From Rhodospirillales bacterium (GTDB lineage: Bacteria > Pseudomonadota > Alphaproteobacteria > Acetobacterales > Acetobacteraceae): a stretch of DNA of 56,281 nucleotides. Position numbers and translations under genes: made by a program. Under the pieces are notes generated by a model that was given only the letters and a program-made list of their open reading frames with translations, did no database searches and was not told the DNA's origin. Position 1 is the first letter of the stretch, and the number at the start of each line of letters is the position of its first letter. Positions 9,702 to 20,916 of the stretch are shown one piece after another. Location of the stretch: assembly GCA_017304945.1 (NCBI GenBank), contig JAFKLG010000069.1:1-56281 (forward strand), given 5' to 3'.

Positions 9702-11003
9702 CTAGCGCGCGCCCTTGCGGAAGGCGACTTCCTCCTCGATCGCGCGGGCGAAGGCGGCCAGGATGACCTGCACGTCCGCCGCGTCGTGCACCGCCGCGAC
9801 ATAGACCTTGCTGTCGCCCTTCAGAACGCCGGCCGCGCGCATCGCGCGGTTGAAGCGACGCAGCGCCTCCGCGTCCTGACGCAAGGTCGCGCGGTAGTCG
9901 GTCATCTCGCCTTCCGCGAAGATCACGTCGAACAGCACCGGCATCCCGATCACCTGCGCCGGCAGACCCGACTCCCGCAGCAGGCCGGCCAACCCGTCCA
10001 TCAGCTGCTGGCCGGTCGCGAAGGCGCGCTCGTACGTGCCGGGGCGACGCAGCACCTCGAGCGTCGCAAGACCGGCCGCCGAGGCGACCGGGTTGCCCGA
10101 CAGCGTGCCGATCTGCGGCAGCACCGCATCGCCCACCGCGCCGCGGTCGAAATGCCGCATGAACTCGGCGCGCCCGGTCACCGCCGCGAGCGGGTACCCG
10201 CCGGCGACGATCTTGCCGAGGGTGCAGATGTCGGGAACCACGCCGTAATATTCCTGCGCCCCGCCATAGGCGAAGCGGAAGCCGGTGACGATCTCGTCGA
10301 AGATCAGCGGAATGCCGCATTCGGCCGTCACCGCGCGCAGCGCCTGCAGGAAGCCCGGCTTGGGCGGGATCAGCCGCTGGAACGGCTCGACGATCACGCC
10401 GGCCAGTTCGTCGCGATGCTCGCGGATCAGGCTGGCCGCGAGATCGGCGTCGTTGAACGGCGCCACCAGCATGTCGCCCGCGACCGAACGCGGGATGCCG
10501 GGCGAATCCGGGATCGCCTGCGGGAAGTTGCCGGGCCGCTTCGGCGCCATGCTCTGCAGGCTGTATTCGCTCATGCCATGGAAGCCGCCCTCGAACTTGA
10601 GGATCTTGTCGCGGCCCCGGAAGGCACGCGCGAGGCGCATGGCGTAGAGGTCGGCCTCGGTCCCGGTGGAGGTGAAGCGGACCTGGTCGGCGCAGGGCAC
10701 CGCATCGACGATGGCCGCGGCCAGCCGGATGCCGGGCTCGCTGTTGGCGAAGAACGTGCCGCCGCGGGCGACCTGCGCCTGCACCGCGGCAACCACGTCG
10801 GGGTGGCAGTGGCCGGCGAACAGCGGCCCCGATCCCAGCAGCACGTCGACATACTCGTTGCCCGAGACGTCCCAGACGCGGCCGCCGCGACCCTCGGCGA
10901 TCACGACGTCACTGCTGAGATTGCCGAAGCTGCCGCCCGGCAACACGCGGCGCGCCAACTCCACCAGGGCGAGTTCGGTGTCTGAGCGCGGGAGGTCTGG
11001 CAT
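9702..11003 (-). CDS. Class-III PLP aminotransferase, glutamate-1-semialdehyde aminomutase-like
   Basis: The 433-residue protein belongs to the fold-type I, class III family. It shows the phosphate-binding STGTEA (112-117), the PLP-pyridine Asp236 in FDEIVTGFR and the Schiff-base Lys264 in TLGKIVAGG. It looks closer to the broad HemL-like catabolic group than to biosynthetic HemL, because a second similar gene follows and a hydantoinase lies nearby; this is inference. The start is ATG 11003 with an AAAGGA site; the open frame extends 28 further codons without family similarity. The substrate is unknown. Amino-group transfer or amino-mutation on a small amino acid is the reasonable limit of the claim. 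Confidence 0.85.
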   Translation of the reverse strand: MPDLPRSDTELALVELARRVLPGGSFGNLSSDVVIAEGRGGRVWDVSGNEYVDVLLGSGPLFAGHCHPDVVAAVQAQVARGGTFFANSEPGIRLAAAIVDAVPCADQVRFTSTGTEADLYAMRLARAFRGRDKILKFEGGFHGMSEYSLQSMAPKRPGNFPQAIPDSPGIPRSVAGDMLVAPFNDADLAASLIREHRDELAGVIVEPFQRLIPPKPGFLQALRAVTAECGIPLIFDEIVTGFRFAYGGAQEYYGVVPDICTLGKIVAGGYPLAAVTGRAEFMRHFDRGAVGDAVLPQIGTLSGNPVASAAGLATLEVLRRPGTYERAFATGQQLMDGLAGLLRESGLPAQVIGMPVLFDVIFAEGEMTDYRATLRQDAEALRRFNRAMRAAGVLKGDSKVYVAAVHDAADVQVILAAFARAIEEEVAFRKGAR

Positions 11004-11328
11004 TACGGGATCCTTTCTTCGCGCGTGCAGCACAGCATCCCGGCGCGCGGGGCCGCAAGCCCCGTTACGCCCGCACCCGCCACGCATGTCGAATCGCCGC
11101 TATACCGAACCGCCGCTAGACCGAACCGCTGCCCGACCGATCCGTTCGGCATCCCGGTGTGTCATGCCCGTCGCAAACCCTGGCGCCGATCCCGTGGCCG
11201 TGTGATGCGATCGTAGCGGCGAACCAGCGATCGACCGGGACCGGCACCAGCATTGATGGTTCCGGGTACCGTGACGCAACTTCGGCGGGCGGGCCCCGTT
11301 GCTCCACTTCAATCGTGGAGTCCCCCTG
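11004..11328. other. Intergenic spacer with a short duplicated block
   Basis: No gene is visible. A 16-bp block occurs twice in tandem at 11095-11110 and 11111-11126, differing at one base. A small GGGGC-loop-GCCCC hairpin lies at 11049-11063. The region must hold the promoters of both flanking, divergent genes, but no convincing -35/-10 pair was found. Confidence 0.55.
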
Positions 11329-11571
11329 ATGCGTGCACTCAACCTCGTCACCTTGATCCTGGTGATCGTCGGCGGGCTGAACTGGGGCCTGATCGGCCTG
11401 TTCGGGTTCAATCTCGTCACCGCGATCTTCGGCGCCACGGTGCTCACCCCGATCGTCTACATCCTGGTCGGACTCTCGGCGCTGTGGCAGCTCGTGCCGC
11501 TCAGCCGCTCCTTCGCGGCAGGCGAAGTCGCGGCGGAGCGTGGCTATCCGCCGACCGGCCGCAGCCTCTGA
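11329..11571 (+). CDS. DUF378 family small membrane protein
   Basis: The 80-residue protein has two hydrophobic helices (about residues 4-26 and 33-56) and the typical DUF378 N-terminal phrase VGGLNWGLIGLF. Function is not established for the family. The start is ATG 11329 with GGAG at about 11317; an in-frame ATG ten codons earlier has no binding site. It lies between two minus-strand aminomutase-like genes and runs opposite to both, converging with the second across about 20 bp. Confidence 0.88.
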   Translation: MRALNLVTLILVIVGGLNWGLIGLFGFNLVTAIFGATVLTPIVYILVGLSALWQLVPLSRSFAAGEVAAERGYPPTGRSL

Positions 11572-11590
11572 TCCGCGGCGGCGGGAGGGG

Positions 11591-13027
11591 TCAGATCGAC
11601 CCTTCCCGCTTCAGCGCACGGATCGTGGCGCGGAACGCCTCCACGGTCAGCGCCATCTCTTCCTCGCCATGCATGGCGGAAACGAGGCCTGACGGGCCGG
11701 AATTCACGTCCACCCCGTTCACCAGCAGCCCCATCCGCACCTGCCCCGCGAGCCCCGCCCCGCGCCGCGCGCGCAGCATCGCCGGGATGGCGTCGTGCGC
11801 GTCGAATGCCGACGGCCGGATCGTAGCGCCTTCCGGGTTGGTGAAGACGTGCAGGCCGGAGAAGCTGCCGTGCACCGCCCAGGCCACGCCCTCCTCCTCC
11901 AGCACCTCGTTCAGCCGCTCCCGCAGCGTGGCGGCGAAGGCGTTCGCGCGGGCACAGGCATCGGTGGTGGACAGGATCTCGAGCGTGGCGATGCCGGCCG
12001 CCGCCGAGATCGGGTTGGCGTTGAACGTGCCGGGATGCGCGATCTTCTCCCGCCCCTTGGCGCGCGTATCGGCGAAATCGAGCCAGTCCAGGATCTCCTT
12101 GTGGCCCGCGACGGCGCCGCCCGGCAAGCCGCCCGCGACGATCTTGGCGAGCGTGGTCAGGTCGGGCGTGATGCCGAACGCCTGCTGCGCGCCGCCTGGC
12201 GCGACGCGGAACCCGGTGACCACCTCGTCGAACACCAGCAGCGCGCCGGACGCCGTGGTGAGGTCGCGCAGGAGCTGCAGATAGGCCGGGCGGATCGGCA
12301 TCTTGCCGAAATTCGCCCCGGTCGGCTCGAGGATGACGGCGGCGATGTCCTTGTGCTGCTCGAACAGCCGGGTGATGCCGGCCTCGTCGTTCGGATCGCA
12401 CAGCAGCACCGCATCGGACACGCCATCCAGCACGCCGGTGGTCGCCGATCCATCGAAATGGTCGGTGTGACCGCTGGTCATGTGGTCGTTCCAGCCATGG
12501 AAATGCCCGCGGAAGCGCACCAGCTTGCCCCGGCCGGTGAAGGCGCGCGCGAGCCGCAGCGCCATCAGCGTCGCCTCGGTGCCCGAGGAGGTGAAGCGCA
12601 CCCGCTCCGCCGAGGGGACCATCCGGCTGATCAGCTCCGCCCAGCGCACCTCCCGCTCATGACAGGCGCCGAAATGCGTGCCCTGGTCGAGCGCGGCGTG
12701 CACCGCCTGCATCACCGCGGGATGCGCATGCCCCAGGATCAGCGCGCCGTGGCCGCCGAAATAGTCGACATAACGGTTGCCATCCACGTCCCACTTCATC
12801 GCCCCCTGGGCGCGGGCGACATAGAGCGGGTACGGGTCGAAATGCCGGCTGTCATGCGTGAGACCGCTGGGCAGCAGCGTGCGCGCCTGTCCGGCCAGCG
12901 CCGCCGATCCGGGGGTCATCGCCTGATACGCTTCGCGCAGCGTCGCGTTGGGCAGGGAGCGCGGCGCGGGAGCCGCGGTGGTCTGCATCGGGGTCGATCC
13001 CGACACGGGCTGCGCAAGAGTGGACAT
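11591..13027 (-). CDS. Second class-III PLP aminotransferase, glutamate-1-semialdehyde aminomutase-like
   Basis: The 478-residue protein is a distinct homologue of the enzyme encoded at 9702-11003. It has SSGTEA (148-153), PLP Asp267 in FDEVVTGFR and Lys295 in TTLAKIVAGG. An N-terminal extension of about 45 residues is present, and the C-terminus carries the NGVDVNSGPSGLVS segment seen in the HemL-like group. The start is ATG 13027, chosen for the GGAGG site just upstream. It diverges across 150 bp from the fused hydantoinase, which suggests that both serve one catabolic route; this is inference from position only. Confidence 0.87.
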   Translation of the reverse strand: MSTLAQPVSGSTPMQTTAAPAPRSLPNATLREAYQAMTPGSAALAGQARTLLPSGLTHDSRHFDPYPLYVARAQGAMKWDVDGNRYVDYFGGHGALILGHAHPAVMQAVHAALDQGTHFGACHEREVRWAELISRMVPSAERVRFTSSGTEATLMALRLARAFTGRGKLVRFRGHFHGWNDHMTSGHTDHFDGSATTGVLDGVSDAVLLCDPNDEAGITRLFEQHKDIAAVILEPTGANFGKMPIRPAYLQLLRDLTTASGALLVFDEVVTGFRVAPGGAQQAFGITPDLTTLAKIVAGGLPGGAVAGHKEILDWLDFADTRAKGREKIAHPGTFNANPISAAAGIATLEILSTTDACARANAFAATLRERLNEVLEEEGVAWAVHGSFSGLHVFTNPEGATIRPSAFDAHDAIPAMLRARRGAGLAGQVRMGLLVNGVDVNSGPSGLVSAMHGEEEMALTVEAFRATIRALKREGSI

Positions 13028-13177
13028 GCTCGATCCTCCGGCCAGCCGGCACGATAGCCACCGCTGCCGCAGCGCCGCAAATCGGGCGGTCCGCCTGGGC
13101 AACGGGGGCCACCGCAACGGGGGCTTGCGTCGGGCGGCGCGGCGTTGTCCTCATGCGCCCGATACCCGGAGAGGCGC

Positions 13178-16100
13178 ATGACCCAAGGCACGTGGCAGTT
13201 CTGGATCGATCGCGGCGGCACCTTCACCGACATCGTCGCGCGTGACCCGGACGGACGCCTGTCGACCCACAAGCTGCTGAGCGAGAACCCGGCCCGCTAC
13301 CGCGACGCCGCGATCGCCGGCATCAAGTCGGTGCTGGGCATTCCGCTCGCCGACCCGATCCCCGACGGCGTGATCGAGGCGGTGAAGATGGGCACCACCG
13401 TGGCCACCAACGCGCTGCTCGAGCGCAAGGGGGAGCGCACGCTGCTGGTGGTCACCCGGGGCTTCGCCGATTGCCTGCGCATCGGCAACCAGGCGCGGCC
13501 GCGGCTGTTCGACCTCGCCATCACCCTGCCCTCCCTGCTGTACGAGGAGGTGGTGGAGATCCAGGGCCGGGTCGGCGTGGACGGGGAGGAGATCGAGCGC
13601 CTCGACGAAACCGCCGCGCGCCACGCGTTCGCCGCCGCCCGCGCCAAGGGCATCGAGGCCTGCGCGATCGCGCTGATGCATGCCTGGAAATATCCGGAGC
13701 ACGAGCGGCGCCTGGCCGAACTCGCCCGCGCGGCGGGATTTGCGCAGGTCTCCGCGAGCCATGCGGTGTCGCCGCTGCTGCGGCTGGTGCCGCGCGGCGA
13801 CACCACCGTGGTGGACGCGTATCTCTCCCCCATCCTGCGCCGCTACGTGGACCAGGTGGCGTCGGAATTGTCGGGCACGCGCCTGTATTTCATGCAGTCG
13901 AATGGCGGGCTCGCCGAGGCGGGCGCGTTCCAGGGCAAGGACGCGATCCTGTCCGGGCCGGCCGGCGGCATCGTGGGGGCGGCGCGCACCGCGGGCATGG
14001 CCGGGCTCGACCAGATCATCGGCTTCGACATGGGCGGCACCTCGACCGATGTCGCGCTGTATGCCGGCACGTTCGAACGCGCCTTCGAGACGGCGGTCGC
14101 CGGCGTGCGCATGCGCGCGCCGATGATGGCGATCAACACGGTCGCGGCGGGCGGCGGCTCGATCCTGCATTTCGACGGCGCGCGCATGCGGGTCGGGCCG
14201 GATTCCGCCGGCGCGCATCCCGGCCCCGCCTGCTACCGCAATGGCGGGCCGCTGACCGTCACGGACGCCAATGTCTGCGTGGGCAAGATCCAGCCGGCGC
14301 ATTTCCCGTCCATCTTCGGCCCCGACGGCACCCTGCCGCTGGACGCGGAGGTGGTGCGGGCGAAGTTCGCGGTGCTGGCCGAAGAGATCGGGGCGGCGAC
14401 CGGCGCGCCGCGCTCCGCCCAGCAGGTGGCGGAAGGGTTCCTGCAGATCGCCGTCGCCAACATGGCGAACGCGATCAAGCAGGTCTCGGTGCAGAAGGGC
14501 CACGACGTGACCCGGTTCGCCCTGCAATGCTTCGGCGGCGCCGGCGGGCAGCATGCCTGCCTGGTCGCCGACGCACTCGGCATGGAGACGGTGTTCATCC
14601 ACCCGTTCGCCGGCGTGCTCTCCGCCTACGGGATGGGGCTCGCCGACCAGACCGCGATGCGGGAGCAGGCGGTGGAACTGCCGCTCGAAGCCCACGAGCT
14701 GCCCGAACTGGAAAGCGTCGCCGACCGGCTGGCAGCGGAGGCCGAGGCCGCGCTCGCCGCCCAGGGCGCCGATCCGGCGCGGATCGAGACGGCCCGCCAC
14801 CTGCATTTGCGCTATGCCGGCACCGAGGCGACGCTGATCGTGGCGCTGCGCGATCTCGATGCGATCGTCGCCGACTTCACGGCCGCGCATCGGGCGCGGT
14901 TCGGCTTCGCGACCCCCGACCGCGCGCTGGTGGTGGAAACGGTGGCGGTGGAAGCCGTCGCCGGCGGCGAGGCCGTGTACGAGGCGACGCTGGCGGCGCG
15001 GGAGGGCGCGGAGCCCGAACCGGTCGACATGGTGGCGATGTTCACCAACGGCGCGCGCCACGACGCGCCGGTGTTCGAGCGTTCGGCGCTGCTGTCCGGC
15101 GACCGGCTGCGGGGACCCGCGCTGATCCGGGAAGCGAATGCGACCACCGTGGTGGAACCGGGCTGGACCGCGGAGATCACGCCGCTCGACCACATGGTGC
15201 TGCGGCGGACCGAGAAACTGCCCTCACGCAGCGGGCTCGCGACCGGCAAGCCCGACCCGGTGCTGCTGGAGCTGTTCAACAACCTGTTCATGAACGTGGC
15301 CGAACAGACCGGCGCCGTGCTGCAGAACACCTCGATGAGCGTGAACATCAAGGAGCGGCTGGACTTCTCCTGCGCCATCTTCGACGCGAGCGGTGCGCTG
15401 GTGGCCAACGCGCCGCACGTGCCGGTGCATCTCGGCGCGATGGGCGAGAGCGTGCGCACCGTGCTGCGGCATCGTGGCGACACGCTGAAGCCGGGCGACG
15501 TGGTGGCGCTGAACAACCCGTTCAACGGCGGCACGCATCTGCCCGACGTGACGGTGATCACGCCGGTGTTCGACGAGGCCGGGTCGGAGATCCTGTTCTT
15601 CGTCGGCAGCCGCGGCCATCACGCCGATATCGGCGGCATCACGCCCGGCTCCACGCCGCCTGCCTCGCACACGCTGGAGGAGGAAGGCGTCGTGATCGAC
15701 GACTTCCTGCTGGTGGATGGCGGCCAGTTCCGGGAGACCGAGTTCCGCGCCCTGCTGCGCGGCGCGAAATATCCTGCGCGCAGCCCCGACGTGAACGTGG
15801 CCGACATCGCCGCCCAGGTCGCCGCCAACGAGAAGGGCGTGCAGGAGCTGCAGCGCGTGGTCGCCCAGTTCGGCTGGGAGACGGTGCGCGCCTACATGCA
15901 GCACGTGATGGACAACGCCGAGGAGAGCGTGCGCCGCGTGATCGACCGGCTGGGCGACGGCCGGTTCGAGTACCGGATGGACAACGGCAAGCCGCTCAGT
16001 GTCTCGGTCACGGTCGATCGCGCGGCGCGCAGCGCGACGATCGACTTCACCGGCACGGGCAGCCAGGACGAGGGCAACTTCAACTCGCCCCCGGCGGTGA

Positions 16101-16783
16101 CCCGCGCCGCGGTGCTGTACGTGTTCCGCTGCCTGGTCGGTGACGACATCCCGCTGAACGACGGGTGCCTCAAGCCGCTGAACCTGGTGATCCCGCGCGG
16201 GACGTTCCTCTCCCCCGAACCCGGGGCGGCGGTGGTCGCCGGCAACACGGAAGTCTCCCAGGCGACCTGCAACGCGCTGTTCGGCGCGCTGGGTGCGATC
16301 GCCTGCTCGCAGGCGACGATGAACAACTTCCTCTTCGGCGATGCGCGGCGGCAGTACTACGAGACGATCTGCGGCGGCACCGGGGCCGGCCCCGGCTTCG
16401 ACGGCACCGCGGCGATCCAGACGCACATGACCAACACGCGCATGACCGACCCCGAGGTGCTCGAGCTGCGCTATCCGGTCCAGCTCGAGCAGTTCGCGAT
16501 CCGCCGCGGATCGGGTGGCGAGGGCAAGTGGCGTGGCGGCGACGGTGCCATCCGGCGTATCCGTTTCCTCGAGCCGATGACGGCGGTGATCGTGTCGTCC
16601 CGCCGCAACGTGGCGCCGTTCGGGCTCGAGGGCGGCGACGATGGCGCGGTCGGCCGGCAATGGGTGGAGCGCGCGACCGGCGCGCACGAGGTGCTGACCG
16701 GCACGGACAGCGCGGAGCTGCAACCCGGCGACGTGTTCGTCATCGAGACGCCGGGCGGCGGCGGCTACGGCCGCAGCGGCTGA
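13178..16783 (+). CDS. Fused hydantoinase A/B, ATP-dependent 5-oxoprolinase family
   Basis: The 1201-residue protein joins a HyuA-type half (about 1-680) to a HyuB-type half (about 690-1195), the arrangement of full-length 5-oxoprolinases and some N-methylhydantoinases. The N-terminal DRGGTFTD (11-18) and [11 protein letters not shown] are the ATP-binding motifs of the HyuA fold. The B half opens with [12 protein letters not shown] and contains [13 protein letters not shown] and [11 protein letters not shown]. It would hydrolyse a cyclic amide such as 5-oxoproline using ATP. The start is ATG 13178 after GGAGAGG, since the upstream 11 codons look untranslated. Diverging from an aminomutase-like gene, it may belong to a small amino-acid or cyclic-amide catabolic cluster. 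Confidence 0.92.
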   Translation: MTQGTWQFWIDRGGTFTDIVARDPDGRLSTHKLLSENPARYRDAAIAGIKSVLGIPLADPIPDGVIEAVKMGTTVATNALLERKGERTLLVVTRGFADCLRIGNQARPRLFDLAITLPSLLYEEVVEIQGRVGVDGEEIERLDETAARHAFAAARAKGIEACAIALMHAWKYPEHERRLAELARAAGFAQVSASHAVSPLLRLVPRGDTTVVDAYLSPILRRYVDQVASELSGTRLYFMQSNGGLAEAGAFQGKDAILSGPAGGIVGAARTAGMAGLDQIIGFDMGGTSTDVALYAGTFERAFETAVAGVRMRAPMMAINTVAAGGGSILHFDGARMRVGPDSAGAHPGPACYRNGGPLTVTDANVCVGKIQPAHFPSIFGPDGTLPLDAEVVRAKFAVLAEEIGAATGAPRSAQQVAEGFLQIAVANMANAIKQVSVQKGHDVTRFALQCFGGAGGQHACLVADALGMETVFIHPFAGVLSAYGMGLADQTAMREQAVELPLEAHELPELESVADRLAAEAEAALAAQGADPARIETARHLHLRYAGTEATLIVALRDLDAIVADFTAAHRARFGFATPDRALVVETVAVEAVAGGEAVYEATLAAREGAEPEPVDMVAMFTNGARHDAPVFERSALLSGDRLRGPALIREANATTVVEPGWTAEITPLDHMVLRRTEKLPSRSGLATGKPDPVLLELFNNLFMNVAEQTGAVLQNTSMSVNIKERLDFSCAIFDASGALVANAPHVPVHLGAMGESVRTVLRHRGDTLKPGDVVALNNPFNGGTHLPDVTVITPVFDEAGSEILFFVGSRGHHADIGGITPGSTPPASHTLEEEGVVIDDFLLVDGGQFRETEFRALLRGAKYPARSPDVNVADIAAQVAANEKGVQELQRVVAQFGWETVRAYMQHVMDNAEESVRRVIDRLGDGRFEYRMDNGKPLSVSVTVDRAARSATIDFTGTGSQDEGNFNSPPAVTRAAVLYVFRCLVGDDIPLNDGCLKPLNLVIPRGTFLSPEPGAAVVAGNTEVSQATCNALFGALGAIACSQATMNNFLFGDARRQYYETICGGTGAGPGFDGTAAIQTHMTNTRMTDPEVLELRYPVQLEQFAIRRGSGGEGKWRGGDGAIRRIRFLEPMTAVIVSSRRNVAPFGLEGGDDGAVGRQWVERATGAHEVLTGTDSAELQPGDVFVIETPGGGGYGRSG

Positions 16784-16920
16784 CCGGTTCGGCGGCCGCC
16801 GGCGCGCAACGCTCCCGCGCGGCGTGCGCGGTCGTTGCCGCCACCCGCGTGCGATCCGGATCGACGGCCGCGGGCGCGTGTCGCTGCGCCCTCCCCCCGG
16901 GATCGCGCCGGAGGTGGCGA

Positions 16921-19305
16921 TCAGGCGGCCTGCTGCATGCTTTCGAGGAAGGCCTGGACCTCCGCGTGCAACGTGTTCGACTGCGCGGCGAGGCTCGTGG
17001 CGGCTTGCAGCACCGCTTCCGCCTGGGCACCGGTTTCGTCCACCGCGCGGCTGACCACCGCGATGTTGCCGCTCATCTCCTCGGTCCCGGCGGCGGCCCG
17101 TTGCACCGCGCCGGCGATCTCCTGCGTCGCGCTGCTCTGGCGATCGACGGCGCTGGCGATCTCGCCGGCGATCTCGTTCATGCGCTGGATTGTCCCGGTG
17201 ATCGAGCGCAGCGCCGCCATCGCCTGTTCGGAGGCGACCTGCATGTCGCGGATCTGCGTCGCGATCTCCTCGGTCGCGGTGGCGGTCTGGGTCGCGAGGC
17301 CCTTCACCTCGCTCGCCACCACGGCGAAGCCGCGCCCGGCCTCGCCCGCGCGGGCCGCCTCGATCGTCGCGTTGAGCGCGAGGAGGTTGGTGCGGCTGGC
17401 GATGTCGCCGATCAGCCGCACCACGTCACCGATCCGGCCCGCGGCGACACCGAGCCCACCGACTGAGCGGTCGGTGGCGTCGGCCTGGTGGACGGCCTGT
17501 GCGGCGATGCGCGTGGATTCGGCGACCTGACGGCCGATCTCGGCCACCGAGACCGCCAGTTCCTCGGCGCCGCCGGCGGCCGCCCCGACATGGTTCGCGG
17601 CATCCTCGGCCGCGCTGCTCACCGCGATCGTGCTTCGCCCGGCCTGTTCGGCCGCGCCGCTCATGCCGCGCGCGACGCCGGTCATCGCGCCGGCCGCCTC
17701 TTCCAGGCTGCGGGCGATCGTTCCGACCGACTGCTCGAATGTATGTGCGAGCTGCAATTGTTCGGTCACCCGGCGCCAGATCACCATGTGCCCGGCCTGT
17801 GCGCCGGCGCGATCGAGGATGGCGCTGATGCGGAGCTCGAAGGTCTCCTGGCCCAGCGCCAGGCGGCGGCGGAGCGGGCGGGCGGGCGCCTCGGCGGCCG
17901 TGGCCTCGCCGCCGGGCGGATCGAACATCCGGAAGCTGGCGCCCACGACCGCGGCCGGCGGCAGCGGCAGCGCATCGGCGACCAGGGCCATCAGCTTGTG
18001 GGCCTCGGCGTTCATGAAGGTGATCCGCGCGGCGGTGTCGGCGTCCGTCATCATCACGCCGACCGGGATCTGCTCGATCATCTGGCTCTGCACGAAGGTC
18101 TGGCGCATGACGCCGCGCAGCGTTTCCACCGCCGCGGCCATCTGCCCCACCTCCTCCCGCCAGCCGACATAGCCGACCGGCTGGTCGGTTTCGCCGGCGG
18201 CGATCCGTTGCACCGCATGGGTCAGTCCGCGCAACGGGCGGGAGATGATCTGGGTGGTGATCCCGCCCAGCACGACCAGCACCACGGCGATGCCGGCGAT
18301 CAGCACCAGCATTTCGCGCTGCGCGGCCGCACGCGCCTCCGCGGCGACGCGCGCGGCACTCTCGACCCGCGCGGTGAAGGCCTGCGCCACCGTCTCGATC
18401 GTCTGCTGCAGGTGGCGGCTCGCGACTTCCACGTCCTCGGCCACCATCTGGTCGAGCCGGCGGCTGCGCTCGATCAGCTCCTGCGCCGCCGTCGCCATGC
18501 CGCTGCCGACCGTCGCCACCATGCGGGCATCCGCATGCAGCTTCTCCGGCAGCGGCTGCGCGAGGATGACGGCCATGCTCTCCTCCGCCGACCTGATCGC
18601 ATCGGCGACCTGGTTGGAGGCGCTGCCGTTGCCGGTCGCCATGAACATCAGCGTCGCGCGCTGCAGGTCGACCATCGCCAGCTCGTAGCGCGCGAGCGCC
18701 GCCTGCGCGATCTCCGACACCTGCTCGGGGGCGGCTGTACTCGCCGTGGCGGGACCCGTCTCCAGCACCGCGCCACGGTCCAGTTCCGCCGTCAGGGTGC
18801 GCAGCCCCGCGTCGAACGTGGACCGCGCCTGGAACAGGCGGCGCTGGCGCAGGACGAGGATCTCCTCCCGCATGGTCGCCACCTGCCCCACCGTGCTGCC
18901 CAGCGCCTCGAGCTGGCGCAGCGCCGCGTCGAGACTGGCCTGTTCCGCCGGATCGTCGGCGTTCCTGCGCGCCGCGCCCAGCAGGGCGGCGGCCGTTGCC
19001 TGGTCGCGCGACGCCACCTGCATCGTCGCGCGGATCGCGGCCACGGTCTGCCGCGACGGCAATTCCCGGCTGGCCACCCGAAGGTTCAGCGCGGCCACCA
19101 GCGCCCGCGCAACCTCCCGCTCCTGCGCCGCGTGCCGCCCGACACTCTCCTGCACGACGCCCACCGCGCCCAGCCGGTCCAGCCCCATCCATGAGACCAG
19201 GGCGAGCAGCGACAGCGCGCCGAGCGACGTGAACGCGAGTTTCCAGGCAACCGGGACATCGCGTACGAGGCCGAGGCAAAACCAAGCGATGCGCAGCGGC
19301 GACAT
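16921..19305 (-). CDS. Methyl-accepting chemotaxis protein with PAS-like segment
   Basis: The 794-residue transmembrane chemoreceptor has membrane helices at about 22-44 and 331-352 that bracket a long, largely helical periplasmic domain. A HAMP region follows (about 353-405), then a PAS-like stretch (about 408-515) and the cytoplasmic signalling domain (about 520-790). The hairpin tip reads [20 protein letters not shown], the canonical receptor signature. The open frame continues upstream through the antisense of the neighbouring gene, so the start is set at ATG 19305, behind a GGAG site. No CheA/CheW genes are nearby; as an orphan receptor it would couple to a chemotaxis array encoded elsewhere. 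Confidence 0.93.
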   Translation of the reverse strand: MSPLRIAWFCLGLVRDVPVAWKLAFTSLGALSLLALVSWMGLDRLGAVGVVQESVGRHAAQEREVARALVAALNLRVASRELPSRQTVAAIRATMQVASRDQATAAALLGAARRNADDPAEQASLDAALRQLEALGSTVGQVATMREEILVLRQRRLFQARSTFDAGLRTLTAELDRGAVLETGPATASTAAPEQVSEIAQAALARYELAMVDLQRATLMFMATGNGSASNQVADAIRSAEESMAVILAQPLPEKLHADARMVATVGSGMATAAQELIERSRRLDQMVAEDVEVASRHLQQTIETVAQAFTARVESAARVAAEARAAAQREMLVLIAGIAVVLVVLGGITTQIISRPLRGLTHAVQRIAAGETDQPVGYVGWREEVGQMAAAVETLRGVMRQTFVQSQMIEQIPVGVMMTDADTAARITFMNAEAHKLMALVADALPLPPAAVVGASFRMFDPPGGEATAAEAPARPLRRRLALGQETFELRISAILDRAGAQAGHMVIWRRVTEQLQLAHTFEQSVGTIARSLEEAAGAMTGVARGMSGAAEQAGRSTIAVSSAAEDAANHVGAAAGGAEELAVSVAEIGRQVAESTRIAAQAVHQADATDRSVGGLGVAAGRIGDVVRLIGDIASRTNLLALNATIEAARAGEAGRGFAVVASEVKGLATQTATATEEIATQIRDMQVASEQAMAALRSITGTIQRMNEIAGEIASAVDRQSSATQEIAGAVQRAAAGTEEMSGNIAVVSRAVDETGAQAEAVLQAATSLAAQSNTLHAEVQAFLESMQQAA

Positions 19306-19343
19306 GGCGTTCTCCACGGCGGCCAACCGTAGCGCCGCGCCGC

Positions 19344-20840
19344 TTAACCGATGATGAAGAGCCGTGTCGGCAACAGGAACACACCGGCGATCGCCGCCCA
19401 GGCGAGCAGCAGCGCCATGCCGACATAGCGGAGATTCCAGGCGGTGCTGACCGTCCAGGGCGACACGCCGGCCCAGCGCGCGGTGGTGATCGCCGAGGCC
19501 GACATCGGCGTCATGTTCACCCCGATGCCCCAGCCCAGCATGCAGGCGAAGGCGAGTGCCGCGGGGGGAATGCCGAACAGCGCCGGGTCCGGCATCGCGG
19601 CGCCCAGCAGGGCGACGACCGCGACCGGATTCAGCCCGACCTGGCCGGTGGCGATCAACAGCACCGGCACGAGCAGCGGCAGCAGCAGCGGCGGAAACTG
19701 CGCCAGCACCGGAGCGAGGATGCCGGCCGGCAGCGCATTGCCGACCGCCACGCCCATGAAGCCGGAGCCGGCGAGCACCGTGGCCTCGCTGCGGAAGGCG
19801 GGGATGCGAAGCGCGAACCGCGCCGCGCGACGACGCAGCACGCCGCCGAGCCGCCATGTCACGGCGAGCGCGCCGCGTGGTTCGCCGCGCCGCGCGACGC
19901 GGAGCCCCTGCACCGTGACCCAGGTGAGCCCGACCAGCGGCACCACCAGGGTGATCATGGCGACCAGGCTGAGGCCGAAGCCGAGACTGCCGGCCTCGGC
20001 CAGCAGCATCACCAGCAGGACCAGCGCCAGGACGCGCAGATGGATGGTCCAGCGTTCGGCGGTCGCCGGCCGCGCGGTCGTGCCGCCGGTGCGCCGGGGT
20101 GCGGTGAGCCGATCCTCGATCCATCCGAGGCCGGTCATGCCGACGGAGACCACGAAGGCGATCGGCAGCAGCAGCCGCATCGGCGCGGCGGGCACCGCCG
20201 TGGACACCACGGCGGTCATCAGGTTGAGCGGGCTCCAGCAGTTCATGACGCAGAAGCCGCGATAGATCGCCATCAGCATCCGCCGGGTGCGGATGCCGCG
20301 CACCTCCGCCGATCCGCCCGCCGCGGCCAGCGTGTTGGCGCGCATCACCATCGCGCCCAGCAACTCGATCGCGCCGTAGGAGAGGATGATGCCGAACAGG
20401 TGGCCGCCGCCGGTCAGCGCGGCATAGCGACGCCCTGGCGGCTGGGCCACGAGATGCTGGCCGCAGCGGCGCACCAGCGGGCTGGTCTCCGCCGCGTCGC
20501 GCAGCGAACTGAGCGCCAGGAAGAACGCGCCATAGCCCGCGCCGCGGCGCCATGCGGTCAGGAACAACCCTAGCGGGTCGGCAGCGCGGACCACGCCCAG
20601 CAGGCCGATGCCGCACAGGCCGAGGAACAGCACCTGGGCATAGCGGCGCTGGCGCGGGAACTCGAGGAGCAGGAAACCCAGCATCGCCATTCCCGCCGCC
20701 TCGCCCGCCGCGGGCACGTGCAGGAGCTGGTCGACCAGCACCGCGACCCAGACGAACAGATAGAGCCAGGCACTCGGGGTGGCGCCGGCAATGGGACGAA
20801 TCAGCACGGGCGAACGGACCGGTCGACGTGAGGCCAACAT
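19344..20840 (-). CDS. Polytopic membrane protein, putative transporter (family not recognised)
   Basis: About twelve hydrophobic segments fill this 498-residue protein. Two conserved-looking loops carry polar residues that could bind substrate: [12 protein letters not shown] (about residues 195-206) and [15 protein letters not shown] near the C-terminus. The two halves look related in layout, as in ion-transporter-type secondary carriers, but I do not recognise a family and give no substrate. The start is ATG 20840; the open frame runs 38 codons further but overlaps the neighbouring gene's leader. Its stop lies 38 bp before the chemoreceptor start, so both may share a transcript. Confidence 0.7.
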   Translation of the reverse strand: MLASRRPVRSPVLIRPIAGATPSAWLYLFVWVAVLVDQLLHVPAAGEAAGMAMLGFLLLEFPRQRRYAQVLFLGLCGIGLLGVVRAADPLGLFLTAWRRGAGYGAFFLALSSLRDAAETSPLVRRCGQHLVAQPPGRRYAALTGGGHLFGIILSYGAIELLGAMVMRANTLAAAGGSAEVRGIRTRRMLMAIYRGFCVMNCWSPLNLMTAVVSTAVPAAPMRLLLPIAFVVSVGMTGLGWIEDRLTAPRRTGGTTARPATAERWTIHLRVLALVLLVMLLAEAGSLGFGLSLVAMITLVVPLVGLTWVTVQGLRVARRGEPRGALAVTWRLGGVLRRRAARFALRIPAFRSEATVLAGSGFMGVAVGNALPAGILAPVLAQFPPLLLPLLVPVLLIATGQVGLNPVAVVALLGAAMPDPALFGIPPAALAFACMLGWGIGVNMTPMSASAITTARWAGVSPWTVSTAWNLRYVGMALLLAWAAIAGVFLLPTRLFIIG

Positions 20841-20916
20841 GTTGCCGGGATCACACCCGTCTGGACAGCCGCGACCGGGCTGGGTCACGCTCCCCGCAAC
20901 ACGCGAGAGGGTCGCC

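Noticed and set aside
13151..15193. Antisense frame over the hydantoinase gene
   Set aside because: Arg/His/Asp-rich shadow protein; the plus strand has clear HyuA motifs.
19306..20616. N-terminal extension of the chemoreceptor frame
   Set aside because: The extension is antisense-like Arg/Ala-rich sequence, while the family-like start with a binding site is at 19305.
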